Shown here: positions 24,475-34,385 of the stretch, piece by piece
Layout of the letters: each line of letters begins with the position of its first letter
Numbering within the stretch: position 1 is the stretch's first letter
Origin: Emticicia sp. CRIBPO
GTDB lineage: Bacteria; Bacteroidota; Bacteroidia; Cytophagales; Spirosomataceae
Assembly: GCF_009905725.1 (NCBI RefSeq)
Contig: NZ_JAAAKV010000003.1
Location: 338,808-402,807 of the forward strand
Length of the DNA stretch: 64,000 nt
Direction: 5' to 3'
Position numbers and translations under genes: made by a program
The notes under the pieces: generated by a model
What the model was told of the DNA's origin: nothing
The model's input: the letters and a program-made list of their open reading frames with translations, nothing else
Databases searched by the model: none

Positions 24475-26874
24475 ATGATAAAGAACTACTTAAAAATCGC
24501 CCTCCGGAACCTGGTCAAGAACGGTACGTTTTCTCTGATCAATATTCTGGGTTTATCTGTCGGACTGTCGGCTTGTATGCTGATCGGATTGTATCTCCAT
24601 TATGAACTGAGCTATGACCAGTTTCACGACAAGGGCGACAGGATTGCCAGGGTGGTGATGGAATATAAAATGGGGGACAGTCACAGTTCTATCAATGTGA
24701 CGGGTACAAAAGTGGCCCCGGCTTTTAAAAGGACATTTCCGGAAGTGGAAAACGGGGTCAGGATGTACAAAAGCGAACTGGTGGTTAAATACGGTGAGAA
24801 GCAATTCAGTGAGCCCGATTTCTACTATGCGGATTCCACTTTCTTTGATATTTTTTCATTTAAACTGCTTCAGGGAAACCCTGCAAAGGCTCTTGAGGGG
24901 CCGTACAATGTGGTTTTGTCTGAAAGCACGGCAAAGAAATACTTCGGAGATCAGGATCCTTTAGGCAAAATCATCCGGATAAACGACACGAAAGATTTTA
25001 CAGTGACCGGAGTGGCGGCTGATTGTCCTGATAATTCCCAGATCAAGTTTGATTTCCTGGCTTCATTTACTTCTATTCCTGCTGCCAGGAAGGAAGAAAC
25101 CTGGTGGAATGCCAACTGGGCTACTTTCCTGCTGCTGAAAAACAAAGATAGTTTCAATTCCCTGGAAGCTAAAATTCCGGGATACATGCGTTCGCAGTTT
25201 TCGAAAGATGAGATGAATGCAGGAGATTATCTTACCTATCATACGGAGCCTTTCAATAAGGTACACCTTTATTCTGAGGTAGAAAGCAGTTTTGAGCCGA
25301 ATACGAGCATTAAATACATTTATATTTTCCTGGCCGTTGCCCTGATGATTCTGGGGATAGCGTGCTTTACTTATATGAACCTTACGACCGCCAAAGCTAC
25401 AGAGCGGGCTAAGGAAGTGGGCATGAGAAAAGTACTCGGGGCGATGAGAAAACAGCTGTTCTGGCAGTTTATCTCTGAGTCCGTGATCCTCACTTTCGGG
25501 TCTTTGCTGCTGGCGTTTGCCTTGCTTTATTTCGAACTTGGCCCTTTTAATCGGCTGGTGGAAAGGGATTTATCCATGGGTGTGATTTTTTCTCCTCTGA
25601 ATCTGCTGTTTATCTCCGGCGTTTGTGTGGTGATAGCGGTGATGGCGGGTAGCTATCCTGCCCTGATCCTTTCCGGGTTTCAGCCCCTTAAAGTGCTGAA
25701 GGGGACATTTAAAACATCGGTTTCAGGACTGGTGCTCAGAAAAACACTTATCATTTTCCAGTTTTCGATATCGGTGTTTTTTATCATCGGTACACTGGTT
25801 GTAAAGAACCAGCTGGCCTTTATCCAGAACAAAAAGCTGGGTTATAACAAAGAACACGTGCTGGTATTGCCGACAGATGGCAAGATTGTGAAGCAGCTCA
25901 GTACGATCAAATCGGAATTTAAAGCCAGTACGTCTGTCCTGAGTGTTTCGGGTGCTTATGAGACCCCGGTGTCTGTTAACGGATCATATTCTATCTGGAC
26001 AGAAGGCATGCCGGTCGGTAAAAGCAATAACATCATGGCTTTGCCTGCTGATAACGATTTTATAGAAACTGCAAGTCTGCAACTGGTTTCAGGCAATCCC
26101 CTGACCAAGGCCGATATGGGCCGGATAGGCAATGAGGATGCCAATAATGACTACTATTATTTTACACTGAATGAGTCGGCGGTAAAAAAACTGGGGTGGA
26201 CCAACGAAAACGCCATAGGACGTAAAATGAACCTGGGTGAAGGCAGAAACGGCGAAGTGAAGGCGGTTGTTAAAGACTTCCACTTTGCTTCATTGCACCA
26301 GAAGATAGCCCCTTTGGTTATTTTTCCGGATACTTATCCGAATGTGATTATGGTGAAATTGTCAGGCAACAACATGCCGCAGGCGATTGACTTCATCCGC
26401 GATAAATGGCAGGTGCTCGCCCCTCATCATCCGTTCTCATACAGGTTTATGGACGATGAATACAACAACCTGTACACTACCGAAATGAGAACAGGGACTG
26501 CCTTCAGCATTTTTGCCTTCCTGGCCATATTCCTGGCAGCACTCGGTTTGCTGGGTCTGGCAACTTTCTCTATTCAGCAGAGGATCAAAGAGATCGGTAT
26601 CAGGAAAGTACTTGGGGCCAGTGTGGGAGGTATCACTTACCTCATCTCCAAAGACTTTTTGAAACTCGTATTTGTGGCTGTCATGATTGGTAGCCCTGCA
26701 GCCTATTTTACGATGAAATTCTGGCTGGAGGACTTTGTCTACAAAGCAGACATTGCCTGGTGGGTTTTTGCTGTGACAGGAGCCGGGGCGATGCTGATCA
26801 CGGTGCTGACGGTCAGCTGGCAAGCCATTAAAGCCGCCCTGATGAATCCGGTGAAGTCCCTGAAAAGCGAGTAG
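24475..26874 (+). CDS. MacB/FtsX-like ABC permease, array copy 2
   Basis: A 799-aa permease with the same two-half plan as copy 1. It opens with MIKNYLKIALRNLVKNGTFS, the array's typical amphipathic start. The first coupling motif is ERAKEVGMRKVLGA (about 312) and the second QRIKEIGIRKVLGA (about 703). The periplasmic domain of the second half contains VVKDFHFASLHQKIAPLVI (about 598), a block found in nearly all copies. It ends ALMNPVKSLKSE. The first membrane-return helix carries YMNLTTAKA, also seen in copy 4. It is preceded by the gene-less inverted-repeat sequence at 24316-24468, so its transcription from the common promoter depends on read-through of that sequence. Confidence 0.92.
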   Translation: MIKNYLKIALRNLVKNGTFSLINILGLSVGLSACMLIGLYLHYELSYDQFHDKGDRIARVVMEYKMGDSHSSINVTGTKVAPAFKRTFPEVENGVRMYKSELVVKYGEKQFSEPDFYYADSTFFDIFSFKLLQGNPAKALEGPYNVVLSESTAKKYFGDQDPLGKIIRINDTKDFTVTGVAADCPDNSQIKFDFLASFTSIPAARKEETWWNANWATFLLLKNKDSFNSLEAKIPGYMRSQFSKDEMNAGDYLTYHTEPFNKVHLYSEVESSFEPNTSIKYIYIFLAVALMILGIACFTYMNLTTAKATERAKEVGMRKVLGAMRKQLFWQFISESVILTFGSLLLAFALLYFELGPFNRLVERDLSMGVIFSPLNLLFISGVCVVIAVMAGSYPALILSGFQPLKVLKGTFKTSVSGLVLRKTLIIFQFSISVFFIIGTLVVKNQLAFIQNKKLGYNKEHVLVLPTDGKIVKQLSTIKSEFKASTSVLSVSGAYETPVSVNGSYSIWTEGMPVGKSNNIMALPADNDFIETASLQLVSGNPLTKADMGRIGNEDANNDYYYFTLNESAVKKLGWTNENAIGRKMNLGEGRNGEVKAVVKDFHFASLHQKIAPLVIFPDTYPNVIMVKLSGNNMPQAIDFIRDKWQVLAPHHPFSYRFMDDEYNNLYTTEMRTGTAFSIFAFLAIFLAALGLLGLATFSIQQRIKEIGIRKVLGASVGGITYLISKDFLKLVFVAVMIGSPAAYFTMKFWLEDFVYKADIAWWVFAVTGAGAMLITVLTVSWQAIKAALMNPVKSLKSE

Positions 26875-26908
26875 AGCCCGTGCCTGTAGTTACGGACGTA
26901 CAAAAAAA

Positions 26909-26920
26909 ATGAAAAGCTAA
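26909..26920 (+). other. Three-codon micro-ORF (M-K-S) before permease 3
   Basis: ATGAAAAGCTAA lies 2 nt before the ATG at 26923. The same element precedes permeases 4, 5 and 6 (29339-29350, 31878-31889, 34386-34397). It may be a translation-coupling leader or just a repeated A-rich ribosome-binding region. Confidence 0.35.
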
Positions 26921-26922
26921 AA

Positions 26923-29322
26923 ATGATAAAAAATTATTTCAAAATCGCCTGGAGGAATTTCACCCGCCATAAAGGGTTTACCGCCATTAATGTAGCCGGA
27001 TTAGGCATTGGCCTGGCTTGCTCGCTTTTGCTGGCTTTGTATGTGAAGGATGAGCTGAGCTACGACAAACACCACGTCAATGCGGAGCAGATATATCGTC
27101 TTTCCCGGACATTCCTTTCGAAAGAAGGGGAGGTTTCATTAAGGCTGGGTCATGCCGCACCACCTTTCGGGCCTTTGATCAGGCAGGATTTTCATGAAGT
27201 AAAAGAGGTGGTCAGGCTGCTTGAAACAGGAGCCCTGGTCCGTTACGGGGAAAAGACTTTTGAGGAAGAAAAGATGTTTGCCGCCGAGCCTTCTCTGTTT
27301 AAGATCTTTACGGTGAATGTCCTTCAGGGCAATGCTGAAAAAGCCCTTGAGAATCCCTTCTCCATCATGTTTTCCAGGCCTATGGCGGAGAAATATTTCG
27401 GAAAAGAGAACCCTTTGGGTAAAACCATCCGCCTCGACAATCAGATAGATTATCAGGTGACCGGGGTATTTGAGCCTTTTCCGCAGCAATCCACTTTCCA
27501 TCCGAATTTCCTGGTTTCGTTTTCAACCCTGGCAGATGATAAAGTGTACGGAGCGGAGCAGTTAAGGACCAACTGGGGAAATAATTCATTTTCTACTTTC
27601 CTGCTTTTATCTGAGGGTCAGGATCCTAAAAAGATCGTTGACGCATTTCCGGCTTTTCAAAACAGGCATATAGATCCGAAGGCCTCTGAGTGGTCGGTAC
27701 TGGATTTGATGAAACTGACAGATATTCACCTGCACTCACACCTGGACTCTGAAATTGAGTCGAACGGAGATATCCAGTATGTATATCTTTTTTCTGCCAT
27801 TGCGATATTCATCCTGATCATTGCGTGTATCAACTACATGAACCTTTCTACGGCCAGTTCGGGTAAGCGTTCGAAAGAAGTGGGCATGCGGAAAGTGGCC
27901 GGGGCTGGAAGGTCGCAACTGATCTACCAGTTTATGAGCGAGTCTTTTCTGATCGTAGGTATGTCCTTGCTCATTGCTTTGTTTATCATGATGTTTTGTC
28001 TGCCGTTTCTTAATGACATTACGCAGAAGCAGCTAAGCATCAGCAGCCTGGCCGATCCCTTGTTTATTGTTTTCCTGGCGGTGGTTTGTGTCGTAACCAG
28101 CCTGATTGCCGGCAGTTACCCGGCGTTTGTACTGACGTCTTTCGAGCCGGTAAAGGCTTTGAAAGGCAAGATTACAGGCAAAGCGAAAAGCGGCAACCTG
28201 CGTCAGGTGCTGGTCGTAACCCAGTTTACAATAGCCGTGGTGCTGATCATCAGTACAGCCATAGTATACAGCCAGATGGAATACATTCAGAACTATAAAC
28301 TCGGGTTATCAAAAGACCAGATGGTGGTTCTTCGTTTACCGGAAACACAAACGGGTTTTGAAACCATAAGACAGGAACTGCAGAAAAGCAGTGCTGTGCA
28401 GAGCGTGGGACGGTCTTCGAGGATACCATCAAACAACCTCCTGGACTCATGGAATGCTTACGTGACGAAGAACAAGGTCATGACTCAAACCAATATCAAC
28501 ATCAAATCGCTCCAGGTCGATGAGGACTTTATTCCTACCTATAAGATCAAAATGGCATCCGGACGTAATTTCTCGAAGGCCTTTCCGTCGGACACTGAGA
28601 AAGCATTTATCCTGAACGAAACGGCGGTGAAACTGCTGGGCTGGCAGAAGCCTGAAAATGCCATCGGAGAAAACTTCCGTTATGGTGAATTGTCAGGTCA
28701 GATCATCGGGGTGACCAAAGATTACCATTTCGAATCTCTCCACAAGGAAGTGGCTCCCATCGTCATGTTCATGAACGGGAGGGGCCTTGGCTGGACTTCC
28801 GTTCAAATCTCCGGGGGCAACATCAACGAGGCTTTGGCCCGGGTTGAAGACGTCTGGAAGAAGTATTTCCCTGATTCGCCTTTTAAATATGAGTTCCTTG
28901 ACCAGCGTTTCGGAAGGCTGTATACCCGTGAACAAACGCAGCAACTGGTCTTTGGCTTCTTCGCCGGAATCGCCGTTTTCATTTCCTGTCTGGGCTTATT
29001 GGGTTTATCCATTTTTATGGCCGAACTCAGGATAAAAGAAATTGGTGTAAGGAAGGTATTAGGTGCTTCAGTCACCAGTCTGGTGTCATTATTATCGAAA
29101 GACTTTTTACTATTGGTGATCATAGCCATCGTTATTGCGTCACCACTGGCGTGGTACGGAATGAACTGGTGGCTCAAAGATTTTGCTTACAAGACACCGA
29201 TCAGGTGGAGCGTATTTGCCTTTGCAGGGGCTTTGGCCGTAGGGATAGCCTTCATGACGGTAAGTTTCCAGAGCATTAAAGCCGCTTTAACCAACCCGGT
29301 AAAATCGCTGAAAAGCGAGTAG
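26923..29322 (+). CDS. MacB/FtsX-like ABC permease, array copy 3
   Basis: A 799-aa permease. Opening MIKNYFKIAWRNFTRHKGF; coupling motifs KRSKEVGMRKVAGA (about 316) and LRIKEIGVRKVLGA (about 703). Its block in the second periplasmic domain is GVTKDYHFESLHKEVAPIVM (about 596), with Thr and Tyr replacing the usual Val and Phe. The first-half return helix has YMNLSTASS. It ends LTNPVKSLKSE, and the last 30 nt of the gene are identical to those of copy 4, as is the start region through codon 10 except where the proteins diverge. The 48-nt gap upstream keeps a damaged GTGCCT-type repeat (around 26879) and then the M-K-S leader. Confidence 0.92.
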   Translation: MIKNYFKIAWRNFTRHKGFTAINVAGLGIGLACSLLLALYVKDELSYDKHHVNAEQIYRLSRTFLSKEGEVSLRLGHAAPPFGPLIRQDFHEVKEVVRLLETGALVRYGEKTFEEEKMFAAEPSLFKIFTVNVLQGNAEKALENPFSIMFSRPMAEKYFGKENPLGKTIRLDNQIDYQVTGVFEPFPQQSTFHPNFLVSFSTLADDKVYGAEQLRTNWGNNSFSTFLLLSEGQDPKKIVDAFPAFQNRHIDPKASEWSVLDLMKLTDIHLHSHLDSEIESNGDIQYVYLFSAIAIFILIIACINYMNLSTASSGKRSKEVGMRKVAGAGRSQLIYQFMSESFLIVGMSLLIALFIMMFCLPFLNDITQKQLSISSLADPLFIVFLAVVCVVTSLIAGSYPAFVLTSFEPVKALKGKITGKAKSGNLRQVLVVTQFTIAVVLIISTAIVYSQMEYIQNYKLGLSKDQMVVLRLPETQTGFETIRQELQKSSAVQSVGRSSRIPSNNLLDSWNAYVTKNKVMTQTNINIKSLQVDEDFIPTYKIKMASGRNFSKAFPSDTEKAFILNETAVKLLGWQKPENAIGENFRYGELSGQIIGVTKDYHFESLHKEVAPIVMFMNGRGLGWTSVQISGGNINEALARVEDVWKKYFPDSPFKYEFLDQRFGRLYTREQTQQLVFGFFAGIAVFISCLGLLGLSIFMAELRIKEIGVRKVLGASVTSLVSLLSKDFLLLVIIAIVIASPLAWYGMNWWLKDFAYKTPIRWSVFAFAGALAVGIAFMTVSFQSIKAALTNPVKSLKSE

Positions 29323-29338
29323 CCCGACTAAAAAATAA

Positions 29339-29350
29339 ATGAAAAGCTAA
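29339..29350 (+). other. Three-codon micro-ORF (M-K-S) before permease 4
   Basis: ATGAAAAGCTAA ends 2 nt before the ATG at 29353, in a gap of only 30 nt. Same element as at 26909-26920. Confidence 0.35.
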
Positions 29351-29352
29351 AA

Positions 29353-31812
29353 ATGATAAAAAATTATTTCAAAATCGCCCTCCGTAATTTATTGCGGAAT
29401 AAACTTTACACCGGTCTCAACATCACCGGCCTTACTTTTGGCCTGAGCTGTTTTTTGCTGATCGGGTTATTTTTATTTGATGAACTTACCTTCGACCAGC
29501 AGTTTCAGAACGCCGGACGTATTTTCAGGGTCATAGAACACCGGAAAACACCCACAGAAGATAAGAACATTGCTGCCGTCAGCTATAAATTATCTGAAGA
29601 ATCGAAGAAAAGCATCGGTGAAATTGAAAATACTGCCAGGGTTACTGTCGTCGGCAGAGACAACCTGGGTAATCCGGCTGACCAGAAGAAATTTCTGGAA
29701 ATGATCACGGTGGCCAATAACGGTTTGATGGAAATATTTGATTTTCAGGCAGTAGACGGGAGTCCCAAAACAGCTTTAAAAGAACCTAATTCCATTGTTA
29801 TCGTTGAGGAACTGGCGATGCGTCTTTTCGGTACTACAAAAGTGGCCGGAAAAACCCTGAAATGGGATGGATTGGAACAGCCGTTTACCATCACGGCGGT
29901 GCTTAAAAACCACCCAAAAAATTCGAGCTTCACCTTTAGTTCGGTTTATTCTGAAAGTACTTATTTTACGGATGCTGAATATGTAAGTGATGTGAATACC
30001 GACTGGTCTTCCAACGGTTATACCGTGTATGCCTTGCTGAAACAAAACTCAAACCCACAGGGGGTATCGTCCAAGTTGAAAAACCTGGTGTATGCCAATT
30101 TCAAACCCGAACAAGGGGTGGCCATGGCTTTTTCGCTGCAGCCATTGCAGGACATGCACCTGTATTCTGAAAACATAAGCGACCTTTCGACCAACTCCAA
30201 TGCAGGAGAAGGCGGCTCAGGATCGGTCTTTTACATCAGAATCTTTGGAATTGTAGCCCTTTTTGTACTTCTGATTGCCTGTATCAATTATATGAACCTG
30301 ACTACCGCTAAGGCCTCCAACCGGAGTAAGGAAATAGGCATCAAAAAGGCAGTAGGAGCTTTCCGCGGACAGCTGATTACTCAATTTCTGGCAGAATCGG
30401 TGCTGATAACATTCATTTCATTGCTGCTGGCAGTGGTGGTGGTCAACCTGATCCTTCCGTTTTTCAATGATTTTACCAATAAAGAGCTTTCCCTGGGCTT
30501 TACAACGGATTATAAAATATGGCTCATCACGGTGGTGGCCGCTTTGACCACAGGTTTGTTATCAGGGTCATACCCGGCATTTATGCTGTCGAGGTTCAGT
30601 CCCATATTGTTACTAAAGAGCCTTAAAATTCAAAATAAATCTGATTTTTCACTACGGAAAGGCCTGGTGATCTTCCAGTTTACGGTTTCGGTGGTGATGA
30701 TCATTGCTACCATTGTCCTTTTTTCGCAGGTGCGGTTTGTCAACAACAAAGACCTTGGTTTTAATAAAGATCTACTGGTGGTAGTGGATATCAACAGCGG
30801 GAAAATCCGTGACGCCGCCCCGGTAGTTTTAGCAGAATTTGCCAAACTTCCCGGTGTTAAACAGGTTTCAACCACTTCGAGGGTGCCGGGTGAGTGGAAG
30901 ACGATCCCTACCGTGAAAATTAAACAGGCCGGAAATACGGAGGAACTCAAAACTTCTCACTTTTTAGGTGTGGATGAGCATTTCGCCAGGACCTTCGAAG
31001 TGGAACTGGTAAAAGGAAAGAACTTTGCAGGAAAGGCCGATTCATCCTCTGTGTTGCTTAATGAGACAGCCGCAAAAATGCTGAACATCACCGAGCCTTC
31101 AGATCAGGTGGTTGAGATACCTATGAGGGCAATGGGCGGAAATTTCAGGCCTTTACGCGATAACCAGGTGTTTAAAGCCAGGGTGATCGGTATTGTCAAG
31201 GACTTTCATTTTCAGACTTTAAGAGAGAAAATAGGGCCTATGGTGCTCGGATATCAGCAGAACCCGGTACATTCGATTGATTACTATACTTCAAGAGTGG
31301 AAGCAGGGAATATTGATGCCACCTTAAAAAAGATGGACGGGATCATGAAAAAGATTGATGGAGAAAACCTGTTTGAGTACCATTTTCTGGATGAGCAGCT
31401 GGCCTTGTTTTATGCAGAAGATGCCCGCCGCCAATCCATGCTGATCTGGGCGGCGATGGCTACCATTTTTATTGCCTGCCTGGGACTTTTCGGCCTGGCC
31501 ACTTACTCAGCTGAGCAAAGGGTCAAAGAAATAGGGATCAGAAAAGTGCTGGGTGCCAGCATTCCGAACCTGGCGGTTTTGCTTTCAAAAGATTTTCTGA
31601 AACTGGTGTTGATTGCCAATTGCATTGCTTTCCCTGTAGCCTGGTGGGCAACAAGCAAATGGCTGCAGGAATTTGCCTACCATATCGAACTCCAGTGGTG
31701 GATGTTCGTTCTGGCTGGTCTGGCGGCGGTGATGATCGCTCTGGCGACGGTGAGTTTCCAAAGTATTAAGGCCGCTTTAAGCAACCCGGTAAAATCGCTG
31801 AAAAGCGAGTAG
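29353..31812 (+). CDS. MacB/FtsX-like ABC permease, array copy 4
   Basis: An 819-aa permease, one of the two longest, the extra length lying in the first periplasmic domain (about 45-290), which includes a Gly/Ser-rich stretch NSNAGEGGSGSV before the second helix. Opening MIKNYFKIALRNLLRNKLYTG. The first coupling motif is altered, RSKEIGIKKAVGA (about 324, Lys for the usual Arg); the second is QRVKEIGIRKVLGA (about 723). The second periplasmic block is GIVKDFHFQTLREKIGPMVL (about 615). It ends LSNPVKSLKSE. Only 30 nt separate it from copy 3, and the gap downstream holds two GTGCCT-type palindromes. Confidence 0.92.
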   Translation: MIKNYFKIALRNLLRNKLYTGLNITGLTFGLSCFLLIGLFLFDELTFDQQFQNAGRIFRVIEHRKTPTEDKNIAAVSYKLSEESKKSIGEIENTARVTVVGRDNLGNPADQKKFLEMITVANNGLMEIFDFQAVDGSPKTALKEPNSIVIVEELAMRLFGTTKVAGKTLKWDGLEQPFTITAVLKNHPKNSSFTFSSVYSESTYFTDAEYVSDVNTDWSSNGYTVYALLKQNSNPQGVSSKLKNLVYANFKPEQGVAMAFSLQPLQDMHLYSENISDLSTNSNAGEGGSGSVFYIRIFGIVALFVLLIACINYMNLTTAKASNRSKEIGIKKAVGAFRGQLITQFLAESVLITFISLLLAVVVVNLILPFFNDFTNKELSLGFTTDYKIWLITVVAALTTGLLSGSYPAFMLSRFSPILLLKSLKIQNKSDFSLRKGLVIFQFTVSVVMIIATIVLFSQVRFVNNKDLGFNKDLLVVVDINSGKIRDAAPVVLAEFAKLPGVKQVSTTSRVPGEWKTIPTVKIKQAGNTEELKTSHFLGVDEHFARTFEVELVKGKNFAGKADSSSVLLNETAAKMLNITEPSDQVVEIPMRAMGGNFRPLRDNQVFKARVIGIVKDFHFQTLREKIGPMVLGYQQNPVHSIDYYTSRVEAGNIDATLKKMDGIMKKIDGENLFEYHFLDEQLALFYAEDARRQSMLIWAAMATIFIACLGLFGLATYSAEQRVKEIGIRKVLGASIPNLAVLLSKDFLKLVLIANCIAFPVAWWATSKWLQEFAYHIELQWWMFVLAGLAAVMIALATVSFQSIKAALSNPVKSLKSE

Positions 31813-31835
31813 GCCTGTGCCTTGAGGCACAGGCC
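31812..31835. repeat. REP-like palindrome, array gap 4/5, first copy
   Basis: A perfect 24-bp dyad: GGCCTGTGCCT and AGGCACAGGCC separated by TG. It starts at the last base of the permease 4 stop codon. The core GTGCCT-N2-AGGCAC recurs in other gaps of the array. Confidence 0.7.
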
Positions 31836-31844
31836 CTCAAGTAC

Positions 31845-31866
31845 GTCCGTGCCTGAAGGCACGGAC
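31845..31866. repeat. REP-like palindrome, array gap 4/5, second copy
   Basis: A perfect 22-bp dyad, GTCCGTGCCT and AGGCACGGAC separated by GA. It is followed by CGACAAAATAAATG leading into the M-K-S leader of permease 5. Confidence 0.7.
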
Positions 31867-31877
31867 CGACAAAATAA

Positions 31878-31889
31878 ATGAAAAGCTAA
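31878..31889 (+). other. Three-codon micro-ORF (M-K-S) before permease 5
   Basis: ATGAAAAGCTAA ends 2 nt before the ATG at 31892. Same element as at 26909-26920. Confidence 0.35.
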
Positions 31890-31891
31890 AA

Positions 31892-34351
31892 ATGATAAAA
31901 AACTATTTCAAAATCGCGTGGAGGAACCTGCTTCGGAGTAAGCTGTTTACTTCCATCAATATTTTCGGCTTGTCTGTCGGAATGACCTGCTGCATGTTGC
32001 TGCTGCTCTATATCCTGAGTGAGGTTTCATTTGATAAACACCACGAGTTTGTCAATGACATTTACCTGCTGAGAAGCGACAGGATACAGAGCAATGCCGA
32101 GATCATAAAAAATCCCAGGGCCCCTTTTCCGTATGCCGGGGCGGTGAATGATGAGTATGAAGAAGTGGTGCAATCTACACGTTTGTGGCAGAATTTCTTT
32201 GAAAGCAAAACACTGATCACACCTCAGAATGCAGGACAAAAAAACGTATCCTTCTATGAAACCAAGGGTTATCATGTGGATTCTACTTTCTTTGATGTGT
32301 TTACTTATGATTTTGTGGAGGGAGATCCGAAAACAGCCCTGATGGATGCCCATTCGGTGGTTTTATGTGAGGAGGTGGCCCACAAGCTTTTTGGTGACAA
32401 CTCTGCCATCAATCAGACGATCAAAATCGGCGGGACTTCGGGCAACGATGAGAATTTCAAAGTAACCGGGGTTTATAAAGATGAAAGCAAGAGATCACAC
32501 ATTGATGCCCGGTTTTTCCTTTCAATGAATGCCGGATGGGTGGGTGCTTTTCTGAGAGATGCCCAGATGGACTTTTCGGGAAATAATATGTTTTATACCT
32601 ATCTCAGGCTGAATCCTAAAGCCGATGCAGCTAAGCTGGAGAAGAAATTCCCGGCATTTATTGATAAATATGCCGCGAAAGATATTCAGGCAGGCGGATA
32701 CAAGAAAGTGATGCACTTACTCCCTGTGGCTGATATTCACCTTTTCAGCGAGATCAACGGGATTGTTACGCCTACCATCAGTAAAACCTATTTATATGTA
32801 CTGGGTTCTATCGCCCTGTTCACCCTGCTGATTGCCTGTATCAATTTCATGAATCTTTCTACCGCCAGATCCTCGAGGAGGGCTTCTGAGGTAGGTGTTC
32901 GTAAGGTTTTGGGAGCCAACAGAGGGGGCCTGATATGGCAGTTTTTGGGTGAATCGATGGTGCTTACTTTCCTGGCTTTGGTCTTTTCACTTATTCTGGT
33001 GGTGGTATTTTTACCGGGATTCAATCATCTGACAGATAAATTATTGAACTTCTCAGACTTGATAAAACCTGAAATCGGCCTGGCCTTTGTATTGCTCGCT
33101 TTATTGACGGGCTTGCTGGCAGGTAGTTATCCCGCGTTTTATTTGTCGGTCTTTAATCCGCTGGATGTGATGAAAGGCAGATTTAAAAACTCTGTTTCCG
33201 CTATCGTCCTGAGAAAAGGCCTGGTGGTGTTTCAGTTTGTGATCGCCATTGGGCTGGTGGTGGGAGCTATCGTCATACAACAACAAATGAAATACATGAA
33301 GGAAACGCCACTAGGGTTTAAGCAGAACGGGCAAGTGGTCATTCCCTTCAGAGGCGAAACTTCAGCAAAAGCTTATACTGCATTAAGAAATGAAGTACTT
33401 CGTGACAATCGTGTAGCGGGAGCGTCCGGAACAGGATATTACCCCGGAATTCTTAATCCGAGTGATGCGACCCTGCATAAACCGGACCAATCGGTTGATG
33501 AAGGGAAAATGGTTAAAACCAACTGGGTTTCGCCGGATTTTATGAAAACCATGGGTTTTGAACTGGTGATAGGCAGAATGCTTTCGGCGGAATTTCCCGG
33601 AGATACCAGTAACAAGATAGTGGTTAATGAAGCTACCCTCAGAAAATTTGCCATTCCGGCAGACAAGGCCGTTGGGCAGAGACTCAACTTTACCAATAAC
33701 GGGGAAGAGGAGCAGAGTTCATTGGAAATAGTGGGCGTGGTGAAAGATTTTCATTTCGAAAACCTTCACAAAGTCATCGAACCTTACGCATTCCTCTTAA
33801 ACTCGGGTACGGAATTCAATTACCTGATTGTACAGGTAAAGGAACAGGACATAGCCGGTATCCTACCGGTGATAGAAAGCAAGTGGAAAAGCCTGGTTCC
33901 TGATCAGCCTTTTGAATACAGTTTTGTTAATGATGATTTCCAGAGTAACTATAAATCCGACGAGCGTACCTCAAGCATTGTCAATGTCTTTACGGTTATT
34001 TCTATCATTATCTCTTGCCTTGGCTTGCTGGGTCTTACGACCTTTACGGCTCAGCAGAGATTGAAAGAAATCGGTGTCAGAAAAGTGCTGGGAGCATCTG
34101 TGGTCAGCATTGTCCGTTTGCTCTCCTTTGATTTCATGAAACTTGTGGTGGCATCGTTGATCATCGCCGCTCCTCTGAGCTGGTACCTGATGAGTCAATG
34201 GCTCAAGGATTTTGCCTATAGGATTGATATCCGGTGGTGGATGCTGGGTATAGCGGGCATCATCGTTTTTGTGGTCGCTCTCGTAACCATCAGTTTCCAG
34301 AGTATGAAGGCGGCATTGACAGATCCGGTAAAATCGCTTAAAAGTGAGTAA
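31892..34351 (+). CDS. MacB/FtsX-like ABC permease, array copy 5
   Basis: An 819-aa permease. Opening MIKNYFKIAWRNLLRSKLF. The first coupling motif is RRASEVGVRKVLGA (about 330, with Ser for the usual Lys before E), the second QRLKEIGVRKVLGA (about 723). The second periplasmic block is GVVKDFHFENLHKVIEPYAF (about 615). The first-half return helix has FMNLSTARS. It ends LTDPVKSLKSE, with Asp in place of Asn, as also in copy 10. The first periplasmic domain is long and has several Lys-rich surface stretches. It is flanked on both sides by GTGCCT-type palindromes and M-K-S leaders. Confidence 0.92.
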   Translation: MIKNYFKIAWRNLLRSKLFTSINIFGLSVGMTCCMLLLLYILSEVSFDKHHEFVNDIYLLRSDRIQSNAEIIKNPRAPFPYAGAVNDEYEEVVQSTRLWQNFFESKTLITPQNAGQKNVSFYETKGYHVDSTFFDVFTYDFVEGDPKTALMDAHSVVLCEEVAHKLFGDNSAINQTIKIGGTSGNDENFKVTGVYKDESKRSHIDARFFLSMNAGWVGAFLRDAQMDFSGNNMFYTYLRLNPKADAAKLEKKFPAFIDKYAAKDIQAGGYKKVMHLLPVADIHLFSEINGIVTPTISKTYLYVLGSIALFTLLIACINFMNLSTARSSRRASEVGVRKVLGANRGGLIWQFLGESMVLTFLALVFSLILVVVFLPGFNHLTDKLLNFSDLIKPEIGLAFVLLALLTGLLAGSYPAFYLSVFNPLDVMKGRFKNSVSAIVLRKGLVVFQFVIAIGLVVGAIVIQQQMKYMKETPLGFKQNGQVVIPFRGETSAKAYTALRNEVLRDNRVAGASGTGYYPGILNPSDATLHKPDQSVDEGKMVKTNWVSPDFMKTMGFELVIGRMLSAEFPGDTSNKIVVNEATLRKFAIPADKAVGQRLNFTNNGEEEQSSLEIVGVVKDFHFENLHKVIEPYAFLLNSGTEFNYLIVQVKEQDIAGILPVIESKWKSLVPDQPFEYSFVNDDFQSNYKSDERTSSIVNVFTVISIIISCLGLLGLTTFTAQQRLKEIGVRKVLGASVVSIVRLLSFDFMKLVVASLIIAAPLSWYLMSQWLKDFAYRIDIRWWMLGIAGIIVFVVALVTISFQSMKAALTDPVKSLKSE

Positions 34352-34352
34352 A

Positions 34353-34374
34353 GTCCATGCCTGGAGGCACGGAC
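34353..34374. repeat. REP-like palindrome, array gap 5/6
   Basis: GTCCATGCCT and AGGCACGGAC separated by GG, one mismatch from a perfect dyad. It matches the second copy in gap 4/5 closely and is again followed by CGACGAAATAAATG. Confidence 0.65.
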
Positions 34375-34385
34375 CGACGAAATAA

